Shown: piece after piece, positions 18,011 through 25,633 of the stretch
How the letters are laid out: each line of letters opens with the position of its first letter
Position numbering within the stretch: the stretch's first letter is position 1
Notes under the pieces: model-generated
What the model was told of the DNA's origin: nothing
Databases searched by the model: none
The model's input: only the letters and a program-made list of their open reading frames with translations
Translations under genes and position numbers: made by a program
NCBI GenBank assembly: GCA_965228045.1
Contig: OZ245789.1
Location: 3,472,001-3,536,000, forward strand
Source of the DNA: JANQEU01 sp965228045
Lineage (GTDB): Bacteria; Bacteroidota; Bacteroidia; Cytophagales; Cyclobacteriaceae
Reading direction: 5' to 3'
Length of the DNA: 64,000 bases

Positions 18011-18615
18011 TTCCTTGGGATTTTAATTGGAAATCTTTTCATCATCTTATGGATAGATGGGTGCAGATCATCATACATGATATTGGGGTCATAAAGATCG
18101 CCTTGAGCCAGACCTTCCCAAACGATGCGGTTCGTTTGTGGGTCGATAGCAGTCAATTTGGCACCACCATGAGCATATTTCACAACCTCCGGTTTAGAAT
18201 ATTCCTCTTTCCAGCCTGGGTTACCGCTAAGTTTGCCGTTGTAGAGATAAACTGTAGGCGCATTGTAGCTATCTATTGAATTATAATCAGGATAGTCGTT
18301 TGCCCGGGGTACTTCAACTTTTCTTGCATGGCTCAGCCACTCTACCTGTAGCAATAGATCCGGATTGGCAGTATCTGGTTTTAGCTGTCGCTCAGCCATA
18401 CAATGCCCAAAATAGTTTCTGGTCTTTTGCCGGATAAAATCATTATCATACTCAGTATCAGTATTATGCTCTTTTTCAGGCAGCCAGGCGTAGGTTTCAT
18501 ATTGAGAGAAATCTATACTCTTGTCTTTAGTGACCTGTACATCCTGATAAACGCTACAAGATGCCAAAGCGATAAGAGCTACTATGAGCGAATTTGAATA
18601 TATGAATTTTATCAT
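18007..18615 (-). CDS. DUF4136 lipoprotein
   Basis: Encodes 202 residues with a lipoprotein signal (VALIALASCSVYQDV) and the DUF4136 pattern: DFSQYETYAWLPE near the start, repeated conserved TYAW-type strand, LLLQVEWLSHARK, and the closing DPQTNRIVWEGLAQG. The family is a common envelope protein of unknown role. It is translationally coupled to glgX (4-base overlap), though a functional link to glycogen is not obvious. Confidence 0.85.
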   Translation of the reverse strand: MIKFIYSNSLIVALIALASCSVYQDVQVTKDKSIDFSQYETYAWLPEKEHNTDTEYDNDFIRQKTRNYFGHCMAERQLKPDTANPDLLLQVEWLSHARKVEVPRANDYPDYNSIDSYNAPTVYLYNGKLSGNPGWKEEYSKPEVVKYAHGGAKLTAIDPQTNRIVWEGLAQGDLYDPNIMYDDLHPSIHKMMKRFPIKIPRK

Positions 18616-18954
18616 AAGCTTCTTGTTGGTCTCCGGAAACCAGCTCGCCCCAACGCTATGTCACAGGCAAGCCAGTTATGCTCCGGAGGTTTATGGATCA
18701 ATAAAACCCTGTATGGTAAAAAAACGAATAAATTTCCCAATGGTCTTACGAAGTTTTAATAAGCTTTTACGAAATTTTGAAAAGTGTTCAGGCACTATCC
18801 AATGTGCTTCTAAAAAGCTAAAAGATGAAGGTTTCATTAAAGAATTACCTCTTATGAAAACCTCTTTTTAAAGGTTATTAGACAATTGGAGTAGATAATA
18901 AAACATCAACTGGAGGGTGTCTCAACTGTTGTGATTTGAACAAATAAAATCATC
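18616..18954. other. Gene-free stretch of 339 bases
   Basis: It carries the upstream region of the DUF4136 gene. A short plus-strand reading frame that ends near 18871 has no start signal and no recognisable product. Two near-identical 12-base words (TTACGAA followed by TTTT) lie about 20 bases apart near 18746-18770. Nothing else is supported. Confidence 0.4.
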
Positions 18955-19292
18955 TTATCTGCCTAAAGTGAATAGCATCATTATAACCATCGATACCACC
19001 ATCACAGAGCCACCCAATATTCCCCAATGAGTCATATGATTCTGAGCTCTGTTTTTTTGAGTGGTAAAGCGTTCCGGATCTTTCAAGAAAACAGACCGAC
19101 ATTCTTCGGAATCGAAGTAATAAACCGTATGTCCTAATTTGGTAGATATTGTACTATCCGCCACCACTTGCCCACAAACCGGATCACGTTTTTACCAGAA
19201 GTAGAATAATTGGTCTGTTTCAGCGACATACATGAAGTCGTTGCGATTAAAAAAATCAAAGTGATTGCTGTTTTTTGTCTAAAACTATTCAT
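18955..19292 (-). pseudogene. YHS-domain membrane lipoprotein split by a frameshift
   Basis: One frame encodes a lipoprotein signal from the ATG at 19292 (MNSFRQKTAITLIFLIATTS, then CMSLKQTNYSTSGKN). The other frame continues as a full YHS metal-binding domain (KRDPVCGQVVADST, YYFDSEECRSVFLKDPERF) and a C-terminal membrane helix (WGILGGSVMVVSMVIMMLF). The two join at a run of five A at about 19185-19190: one extra A, or a -1 ribosomal shift on GGTAAAAACG, would make a single protein of about 113 residues. YHS domains bind Cu or other metals, which fits the region. Whether it is a dead gene, a sequence error or a programmed shift cannot be told here. Confidence 0.72.
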
Positions 19293-19538
19293 GGAATCTT
19301 CTGTTTGACTGCCGGACAAAAGTGGAAAGGATTGATGTAGATAAAACTGACACACGTCCTAAAATACCTTGATTTATTTCACTATTTGGATATCATTGTA
19401 AACACTACTATAGGCTAGAGCGGCCATAACCTTGAGGAGTGTTAGATGACTTATACACAATTAAACGTCTGATCTTGCGACAAGCACTTTATGAAAACTT
19501 GTTGATTTTTTAATAAATTTCATCAACCCTCTGGTTCT

Positions 19539-20126
19539 TCAATTCCTACTCATACTTTTTAGTTCTTCTTCATAAGGCTCCAGCTCCGCCTTGATCAAGA
19601 TGTTGAACACCGGGGAATCTGAATACTTCGAAAATCGCAAACCTAGCCACTTACTGCCAACCGCAGAGCACATATATAGTGTTAGGTTTCCTCTTCTGCC
19701 ATCTAAGCTATCCCCAAAAAATCCCATTACACTAACTGGTCCCATCCCAACCTTGTTGAACACCCGGCCGATCAAAGCAAACTGCAGTAGATCATCTTTA
19801 CCAGAAATAATATTTTCCTGCATGAGATCAATCTTGATTACAAATTCACTCTCATTCTTGCGGAACAGCCGTTTATCTACCTTCCTTTTCCCAGTCGTTA
19901 AGTCTGAGCCTTTAACGGTGATCCACATGATTATTTTCTCTCTGTTAAAGATAATATCCACCTTTTCGCTGTTTGCTATGGATATTCCGTCTTTGTAGCC
20001 AAAGTGGATCGACAGCTTGCCCTCTTTTGCTACATAGTAATTTTGTGCGACCGCTCCGGACCCCAGCAATATACCTATGCCTATCAGGAAGAATCTCAAT
20101 ACCTTCATGCTTCTACCAAACCTCAT
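19539..20126 (-). CDS. Secreted protein of unknown function
   Basis: Encodes 195 residues. The ATG at 20126 is chosen because AAGGAGGAAAAT directly precedes it, a strong ribosome binding site just after the stop of the upstream gene; a frame extension to 20195 lacks one. A signal peptide (FFLIGIGILLGSGAVAQ) is followed by a beta-rich body (YYVAKEGKLSIHFGYKDGIS, FVIKIDLMQENIISG). Resembles the 186-residue protein at 10266-10826 in its start. Last gene of the copper efflux region; no function recognised. Confidence 0.65.
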   Translation of the reverse strand: MRFGRSMKVLRFFLIGIGILLGSGAVAQNYYVAKEGKLSIHFGYKDGISIANSEKVDIIFNREKIIMWITVKGSDLTTGKRKVDKRLFRKNESEFVIKIDLMQENIISGKDDLLQFALIGRVFNKVGMGPVSVMGFFGDSLDGRRGNLTLYMCSAVGSKWLGLRFSKYSDSPVFNILIKAELEPYEEELKSMSRN

Positions 20127-20136
20127 ATTTTCCTCC

Positions 20137-20634
20137 TTACTCACACAACCATAGCAGCTTATTGAACATAAAATAGTCCAGATCGCTGCATCCATTTGCC
20201 GTTTTGCACTGATCTATACTTACTTTCAATTGATCGTATGAGTCGACCTCTCCCTGTTCTTCCCATTCGCAGATCATACGCCTTCTCTCATCCCATATCG
20301 GGAAAGAATAGGGGTCATGAGCGGACAACAGGTAGGAAACCACATACTTTACTTCATCAATATAAAGCAGGTCATTACACAGGGTGTCAAATAGTCCCAG
20401 ATCCCGAGCGCTGATACCCACTTTCACATCCTCTAGTACGAACCTTTCCTGAACTTCATTCAGCTTCATATCGGGAATGCACCTGCCAAGGCCTAAGGCC
20501 CCGAATTTGGCTGCAACACTCGCTCTGTCCCACAGGTCACGATTCACTTGAATGTAACGGAGTGTCCTGTGGTCAGCTATAAAATACCCCTGAACGGATT
20601 GAAAAGTTTTCAACCATGATCTTATAGATTTCAT
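20137..20634 (-). CDS. Cytoplasmic protein of unknown function
   Basis: Encodes 165 residues from the ATG at 20634, 5 bases after the AraC gene stop. No signal or membrane helix. The segment SYLLSAHDPYSFPIWDERRR resembles the xxLLHFxxPxxFPIWDSRV motif of small HhH-type DNA glycosylase-like and uncharacterised proteins, which is a weak hint of a nucleic-acid-related fold. Co-transcribed with the AraC regulator and the secreted protein downstream. Function unknown. Confidence 0.6.
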   Translation of the reverse strand: MKSIRSWLKTFQSVQGYFIADHRTLRYIQVNRDLWDRASVAAKFGALGLGRCIPDMKLNEVQERFVLEDVKVGISARDLGLFDTLCNDLLYIDEVKYVVSYLLSAHDPYSFPIWDERRRMICEWEEQGEVDSYDQLKVSIDQCKTANGCSDLDYFMFNKLLWLCE

Positions 20635-20639
20635 AGTCT

Positions 20640-21407
20640 CTACAAGCTTACAAATGCCCAATACTGACGAAACGCACTGGGTACAGGACTGAGTTTGCCC
20701 ACAGAACCAACGTTAAAATCAGGCAGAGGTGTCACTGGGTTATCTTGCTTCGCTTGCTTAACTTGACTATCAGCACAGTTGCAGTCCTCACAGCCACACC
20801 CACAAGTACACTTCTGTGGTTGGGCTTTAAGGGATGACTGCCTTTCAAAAGACCTACGAACTTCATCCTCCCAACTCTTCCGGTAGTCAGATAGGGACAT
20901 TCCGGTATATTTTTTGAACTGCCCCGATAGGTAGTGGATACTGCTGTAACCAACAGTAATAGCGATCTGACTCAGGTTGAGGTCACCTTGCTTGATAAGC
21001 CCTTTTACCTTGTTGGTTCTAAGCTCAACAAAATATTGCTCAATAGTATTACCAGTAAATCGCCGATATATTTTACTGAGCTGATGGTAGTTTCTTGCAA
21101 GCTCCTGTGAGATATAGTCTGACAGCTTCAGTTTCTTGCTCAACGTGCTGATATTTTCCAGATAATAAAGGATTGTTTTATTTATTTCCGAGACCAACAC
21201 TTCGTTTTGGTCTCGTACCATTCCCAGCCCGAGGATTTTCAGTTTTTGATCTATCAGATTAAAATTCGGGAAGGTTTCTGTTTTTAAGGTGGCATAGCCA
21301 AGATCAACTTCAGTAAATGGTATTTCCATTTCACTTAGGATCTGCTTAACTACATGGATGCATCGCGGGCATACCATGTTTTTTATTTGTATTGTGATCG
21401 TTTGCAT
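20640..21407 (-). CDS. AraC-family regulator with CPRC motif and metallothionein-like tail
   Basis: Encodes 255 residues. The N-terminus has NMVCPRC (Cys13, Cys16), the same segment as the paralogue at 5792-6370. Residues 90-185 are an AraC double HTH (LNLSQIAITVGYSSIHYLSG, FKKYTGMSLSDYRK). Unlike the paralogue it carries a tail with six closely spaced cysteines near residues 198-211 (CTCGCGCEDCNC), resembling a metallothionein cluster. It lies at the downstream end of the RND efflux genes and probably activates them in response to Cu or Ag; the metal is inferred. Confidence 0.85.
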   Translation of the reverse strand: MQTITIQIKNMVCPRCIHVVKQILSEMEIPFTEVDLGYATLKTETFPNFNLIDQKLKILGLGMVRDQNEVLVSEINKTILYYLENISTLSKKLKLSDYISQELARNYHQLSKIYRRFTGNTIEQYFVELRTNKVKGLIKQGDLNLSQIAITVGYSSIHYLSGQFKKYTGMSLSDYRKSWEDEVRRSFERQSSLKAQPQKCTCGCGCEDCNCADSQVKQAKQDNPVTPLPDFNVGSVGKLSPVPSAFRQYWAFVSL

Positions 21408-21487
21408 GACAATATTGATTTGTTGTGAAAAAAATGAGACATAAAATCTCCACTCCAGGAGATTTCCTGGATAATCAATATTGTATT

Positions 21488-21997
21488 TTAACAGAGGAAG
21501 GACTGATACAGAATACGCACATCATAACCACTCAATGGTGGTGAAAGCGAACTGTTCAGTGAATAAACATTGTGCTTTTTATTGGAAGTAAAACTTGTGA
21601 ACTCCTGGGCAAGGGCTACAACCTGCAATAACACCGGGACTTTCTCCATCTGGAACGACGGCAGTTCGCTGTTGACAAGACTGGCCAATAAACGACTGGT
21701 TTCTTCTTCGCAGCATTCTTCTTTGTCACCATGCTGATGATTGGAATGATTGTGCTTATCCTGATGCAGGGTCTTAGGGTGAAGGTCATTATGGTGATCC
21801 CCATCATCTCCATGTTGATCATGTCCATGATTCCTGCCGTAAGAATGAAGATCAACTGCCTTATTTTGGCCGGAATACATCCTTATGTCCAGAATACCCA
21901 GATCACAGAGAGCATTACATATAAATACTCCTGAGAGCGCTAAGAGCAAACCTAGCGTCAATTGTATTTGAATTATACGTAATTTCCTGATAATCAT
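21488..21997 (-). CDS. His-rich membrane-anchored protein related to HYC_CC_PP proteins
   Basis: Encodes 169 residues from the ATG at 21997 (an in-frame TTG at 22012 is less likely). A hydrophobic N-terminal segment (LTLGLLLALSGVFICNA) is followed by a His/Asp run (NHGHDQHGDDGDHHNDLH, about residues 57-92), a CC pair in KEECCEEE, and an end VRILYQSFLC. The CC pair and the VR..YQSFL ending are shared with the HYC_CC_PP protein at 32673-33047. Probably a periplasmic metal-binding protein; the metal is inferred. Confidence 0.65.
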   Translation of the reverse strand: MIIRKLRIIQIQLTLGLLLALSGVFICNALCDLGILDIRMYSGQNKAVDLHSYGRNHGHDQHGDDGDHHNDLHPKTLHQDKHNHSNHQHGDKEECCEEETSRLLASLVNSELPSFQMEKVPVLLQVVALAQEFTSFTSNKKHNVYSLNSSLSPPLSGYDVRILYQSFLC

Positions 21998-22095
21998 GAA
22001 TCCGACTTTCAAGCAAATTACATAAAATATGAGTTCAATTCAACTGATTTATATCACCATGAATGGTGATTCATACCATTTACTATCCAATACGA

Positions 22096-22548
22096 TCAAT
22101 TTGTATTAGAGTCGTTCAATTCACTGAATGCCTGAAAATTTTCAGTAGATTCAAAGTAGAGTACTCCTCCATATTTTGAATCAGGGTTGAGATAAATGAA
22201 TGCCATGGATTTGTCTACCTTCTCTCCTGAAAATGGATCAATTGCATACCGGGATTCCGGTTTTTGATTGAGTGTGGTCACACACATTTCGCAGCAGCCA
22301 TAGTACATTTTCCCGTTTACAGGAACTTCTATCTGCTGCACACCGAGGTAGGTATTATTGACCATGCAGACCTTATTCCTCGGAAGCACTTCATCCTCAG
22401 TAACCCAGGCTGATGGGGGTGTGCTTTTGTATAAGTTGTAACCTATGATACCCAGGACTACAACCGCAAAAAAAGACAAGATGACAATGGATTGTTTATC
22501 GAGTTTGAGGCTCCCTGTCCTTCCCTTTAGTCGCTTATTCTTTTTCAT
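22096..22548 (-). CDS. TRASH/YHS-like metal-binding membrane protein
   Basis: Encodes 150 residues from the ATG at 22548 (the frame extends upstream to a TTG). One N-terminal membrane helix (SIVILSFFAVVVLGIIGYNL) places a C-terminal domain in the periplasm. That domain has NKVCMVN, MYYGCCEMC and YAIDPFSGEKVDKS, a TRASH/YHS-like treble-clef pattern with four cysteines used for Cu or other soft metals. A similar arrangement occurs in MlpB-type proteins of Bacteroidota copper operons. Follows the beta-flower protein by about 100 bases. Confidence 0.72.
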   Translation of the reverse strand: MKKNKRLKGRTGSLKLDKQSIVILSFFAVVVLGIIGYNLYKSTPPSAWVTEDEVLPRNKVCMVNNTYLGVQQIEVPVNGKMYYGCCEMCVTTLNQKPESRYAIDPFSGEKVDKSMAFIYLNPDSKYGGVLYFESTENFQAFSELNDSNTN

Positions 22549-22650
22549 AATCGTGCGCTGTTTGTACCTGGGCTTCAGCTTCCTGATAATCACCGCCAAT
22601 CTCAGAATTGGAAGCCTTGCCCAGGGTTTTAGATTTATCAATACTTCGTC

Positions 22651-23106
22651 CTACTCATCAGATTGTGTTGCTTGATCCTGTTGCTTTTCCAGAAAAAAAC
22701 AATGCGTCACGCAGGCATGCATCTTGTAATTTTTGTGTACTGTACCTCGCTTGTGTCCTTCCGGATCCAGGATCTCACATTTGTCACCTATTTTTTTAGT
22801 GGTCAGGACCAGCATGCCCTCATTGTTATAATACCGTCCGCCTTTTTTGGCTTTACCCAGTTTATTGCCATCCGCATCATAGACAAAGCCCCTTTCAATA
22901 AAACCAAGCTTTTGACCAGCATTGTTGTATACGATATCTTCTTTGCTAATATACCCAAGCCTGATACCCAAGTTATCTATCACCTCTCCACTCTTGTTGA
23001 TATGAAGTTGGCGTTCGTTTTTGTTGCTTGCCTGAGCAAATGAACCTTGTGCTACCAGCAGCATTCCTACCAGGAACGCCATGCTGTAAATCATTTTTCT
23101 TTTCAT
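22651..23106 (-). CDS. Secreted 5-fold beta-flower-like repeat protein
   Basis: Encodes 151 residues with a signal peptide (MAFLVGMLLVAQGSFAQ). The mature part is built of short repeats of the form I-x-x-x-G-x-x-LGYI / V-Y-x-A-G-x-KLGFI / VYDADGNKLGKAKKGG, the pattern of 5-fold beta-flower proteins. The C-terminus (MHACVTHCFFLEK) has two cysteines and two histidines that could bind metal. Part of the small-protein tail of the RND operon. Confidence 0.65.
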   Translation of the reverse strand: MKRKMIYSMAFLVGMLLVAQGSFAQASNKNERQLHINKSGEVIDNLGIRLGYISKEDIVYNNAGQKLGFIERGFVYDADGNKLGKAKKGGRYYNNEGMLVLTTKKIGDKCEILDPEGHKRGTVHKNYKMHACVTHCFFLEKQQDQATQSDE

Positions 23107-23162
23107 TTTATTTGTTTGTGAGTAGTCAAATCTGTCCCATTTTAGGCATTGTTTTACACACT

Positions 23163-23585
23163 CTAGTGATTGATGGATTCATGGTCGCCCATCAAGCCGT
23201 TCATCAGCTCGTGATCTTCAGCATGATGACCGTCCTGATCATCGTGTCCGTTCATCCCATTTAAACCCATATGTATCCCATCAGCATCGTGATGATGGTC
23301 ATCATGTCCATTTTCATGCGAGTAGTTTTCATGATGTTCTTCATAAAGGTTTTGAAAATGGTGAAATAACGAGTCATGCAAATGAATGCCATCCGCATCG
23401 CCCTCCCGGATGGATATTTTGAAGGTTTCATTCTCATTGACCGCATCCGTATAGGCTTCTCTCAAGCCGTTAAGCGATTCCAAATCTGCTTGAGAAAGTC
23501 CGTTGTGCATATCGTCATCATTGCAGGAATAGAGGCCAATGGCCAATCCCAACAATACTGTCATTATAATTTTTGTGGCTTTCAT
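23163..23585 (-). CDS. His/Asp-rich lipoprotein, probable metal buffer
   Basis: Encodes 140 residues with a lipoprotein signal (LLGLAIGLYSCNDDDM). The second half is very rich in His, Asp, Glu and Met (HEEHHENYSH-like and GHDDHHHDAD segments). No enzyme domain is visible. A periplasmic sponge for Cu or Zn is a reasonable guess from composition and from its position between the DUF3347 and beta-flower genes. Confidence 0.62.
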   Translation of the reverse strand: MKATKIIMTVLLGLAIGLYSCNDDDMHNGLSQADLESLNGLREAYTDAVNENETFKISIREGDADGIHLHDSLFHHFQNLYEEHHENYSHENGHDDHHHDADGIHMGLNGMNGHDDQDGHHAEDHELMNGLMGDHESINH

Positions 23586-23596
23586 AGCAGGAAGGT

Positions 23597-24211
23597 TTAA
23601 TTAACCGTTTCTTTCGTACTGCCACAAGAGAGCATATTCCCTCCGAAATAAGGGTTTCGTATTTCTTTTGAATCACTTAGCCAATAAGCTCCCTGGCTAT
23701 CAAGCGCCATAGGGCAGTATTGGTAATACACCGAACCTTCTGCTATGCCAAAGGCTTTGATGCTTTTAAATAATGATTGATTAAAAGAATCATAAGCAGC
23801 TTTTTGATCTTTGATATCTTTAGATCCCGCCATGTCATCAAGAGACGTGTTCATCACCTTTAGGTTCATCATCCAATCCATGTGCGCCTCGGAGCTCTTT
23901 AGCAAACTCATGTCAACTTCCCCTAATTCTGCCTTTACCTGCTGGCCGCTATTAGAAATACCTTCCACTTCACCGGCTATAAAACTATCTGCCAGCTTAA
24001 GTGAGGCATTGTAAACTTCTGTGAGTTGATTCTGAAAGTCAGTCGAAACCTCGTAGGTTATTGCTCCGCTTTTATCCATTTTCATTCCCTGATGCATGGA
24101 ATGGTCCATTTTAGAGCCTTCTTTTTTGTCATTTGATCCATGATCATGCTGTGCATTGGCAGCCCCCAATGCTACAAAGAGGGCTGCTATCATTATTAAT
24201 TGCTTTTTCAT
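23597..24211 (-). CDS. DUF3347 periplasmic metal-binding protein
   Basis: Encodes 204 residues from the ATG at 24211, which gives a proper signal peptide (LIMIAALFVALGAANAQ); an upstream ATG at 24253 would overlap the previous gene. A His/Met-rich linker (HDHGSNDKKEGSKMDHSMHQ) precedes a DUF3347 helical domain ending in YYQYCPMALDSQGAYWLS and NPYFGGNMLSCG. The Cys and Met pairs suggest Cu(I) binding. The same domain is fused to the C-terminus of the CusB-like protein at 25634-27472. Confidence 0.85.
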   Translation of the reverse strand: MKKQLIMIAALFVALGAANAQHDHGSNDKKEGSKMDHSMHQGMKMDKSGAITYEVSTDFQNQLTEVYNASLKLADSFIAGEVEGISNSGQQVKAELGEVDMSLLKSSEAHMDWMMNLKVMNTSLDDMAGSKDIKDQKAAYDSFNQSLFKSIKAFGIAEGSVYYQYCPMALDSQGAYWLSDSKEIRNPYFGGNMLSCGSTKETVN

Positions 24212-24242
24212 ATTATGCTTGTAATTATCTGTTCTATTGATT

Positions 24243-25046
24243 TTAGTTTCCATCTCCTCCCGTATCTACAATTATCGGTAGTCCATCTTTGCCCATCGGG
24301 ACAAAATAAAACTTGGTATTGGGACTAGTAGTCAGCTTATCCTGAACCTCAAGGGCTTTGTACTGAAGATATTTTTGTGTAAGCCCGGCATCAATGATCT
24401 GCTGGGCATCCCGCTGACCTGCTGCCAGGATCCGTTGGATTTCAGCCTGCTTCTCTGCTATCTGCATTTCATAATCTTTTTGTTGTATGTCTTGCTCTAC
24501 GGCCAGTTTTCTATCTACGGCAGAGGTTACCACTTGTGGGTACTTGATATGATCAATGGTAATATTATCTATTTCCAGGTGCTTGCCTTCAATATTAGTG
24601 ACTAGTTGCTTATATATAGCAGCCTCTATCTCAGGACTTTTGGGCGATACCACTTTGTACTCATAGTTTGCAAAGATGTTGCGGGTAAGGCTTACAAATT
24701 CGGGTTTTACTACATTTCGATAATAATCTTGACCTACCTCCAACTCCAACTGTGCAAGTTCGGCCTGGATAGGTCTTAGGGTTACCGAAACGGTAATTGG
24801 GATATGTAGCTCATCTTTTGTAAGAATAGACACATCCTCGGTGTAAGTTTGCCACTGTACACTATATCTAACTACTCCATTCCAGGGCATATGCCAGACC
24901 ACTCCGTCATTAAAAACTTCCTGGGTCTGTAACCCTTTTCCGTAGGGTTTCCATTTCATGGCCTGCATACCAGGCTTTACCACCGAACAGCTGACTGCGA
25001 ATAATGCAATAACCGCTAGACTCAAAATGCTTATTTTACTTTTCAT
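24243..25046 (-). CDS. SPFH/prohibitin-type lipoprotein
   Basis: Encodes 267 residues with a lipoprotein signal (SLAVIALFAVSCSVVKPG), followed by an SPFH/Band 7 domain (TKDELHIPITVSVTLRPI, FVSLTRNIFANYEYKVVSPK) and a helical coil (VEQDIQQKDYEMQIAEKQAE) before a short end. Prohibitin-like proteins form membrane rings and scaffold other proteins. Being a lipoprotein, this one would face the periplasm, which is less usual. Start taken at ATG 25046; a GTG one codon upstream is possible. In the RND operon tail. Confidence 0.82.
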   Translation of the reverse strand: MKSKISILSLAVIALFAVSCSVVKPGMQAMKWKPYGKGLQTQEVFNDGVVWHMPWNGVVRYSVQWQTYTEDVSILTKDELHIPITVSVTLRPIQAELAQLELEVGQDYYRNVVKPEFVSLTRNIFANYEYKVVSPKSPEIEAAIYKQLVTNIEGKHLEIDNITIDHIKYPQVVTSAVDRKLAVEQDIQQKDYEMQIAEKQAEIQRILAAGQRDAQQIIDAGLTQKYLQYKALEVQDKLTTSPNTKFYFVPMGKDGLPIIVDTGGDGN

Positions 25047-25090
25047 CACTTTAAAAATTTTAATTCAACATACCGATCTGAACGGATTAT

Positions 25091-25327
25091 TTATCGCTGG
25101 TTTTGATGGTATTTTGATTTAAGTTTATGATGTACCATTTCCATGTGATATAATTTCTGAGCTTCAAAATTCTCCAGGCACCAAGTGCTCAATGCTTTAC
25201 TTTCACTTTCTGCGAGCCTATCCAATGATTTGGCAAGTTCCTTTTTGAACAGTTCCCGGCTGAAGCTGACTTTCTTCAGGATGATTTTGCAGTATTCTAA
25301 CTGAGAAGTTTTTGTTTTTGCTTTCAT
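25091..25327 (-). CDS. Small conserved cytoplasmic protein
   Basis: Encodes 78 residues from the ATG at 25327. The segment SQLEYCKIILKKVSFSRELF, with a helical continuation (KKELAKSLDRLAESESKAL), is a pattern often seen in small Bacteroidota proteins of unknown role. One WC pair lies in the C-terminal helix (LSTWCLENFE). No function can be given; it sits between the 42-residue membrane protein and the SPFH gene. Confidence 0.6.
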   Translation of the reverse strand: MKAKTKTSQLEYCKIILKKVSFSRELFKKELAKSLDRLAESESKALSTWCLENFEAQKLYHMEMVHHKLKSKYHQNQR

Positions 25328-25427
25328 CGTTGATTTTTGAATAACACTTATCAATTACAACGGATCTCAGGTTTTGTCTACTTAATGGTATTTGGATTAT
25401 GATTTAAGAAATAAGGATATCCTTTAA

Positions 25428-25556
25428 TTAACCGATTGCATCAGCTATTACAAGACCCATTATCACCAGTAGAAGGATGAACCAAAACCCTCGAGTTACC
25501 CACTTTTTTGTCTTAGAAGTCTTGGGAGTATCTCCAACCTTACAACATTCCTTCAT
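25428..25556 (-). CDS. 42-residue single-span membrane protein
   Basis: A short gene between the CusB-like gene and the 78-residue protein. It encodes MKECCKVGDTPKTSKTKKWV followed by TRGFWFILLLVIMGLVIADA and IG. A cytoplasmic or periplasmic CC pair near the start, a basic stretch and one membrane helix are visible. Similar CC-starting small membrane proteins accompany metal efflux systems in Bacteroidota. It could pass metal to the RND pump or modulate it; that is inference. Confidence 0.68.
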   Translation of the reverse strand: MKECCKVGDTPKTSKTKKWVTRGFWFILLLVIMGLVIADAIG

Positions 25557-25633
25557 AGCCTTATTCCTTGTATTTAGATAATGTAATTGAGATCCCCGGT
25601 ATGCGAGCGCAGTGACCGGGGATCCATCACCGC

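Noticed and set aside
18584..18871. Plus-strand frame opposite the DUF4136 gene start
   Set aside because: Mostly overlaps the start of a real gene, no recognisable domain and no start signal; only its last 43 codons look faintly helical.
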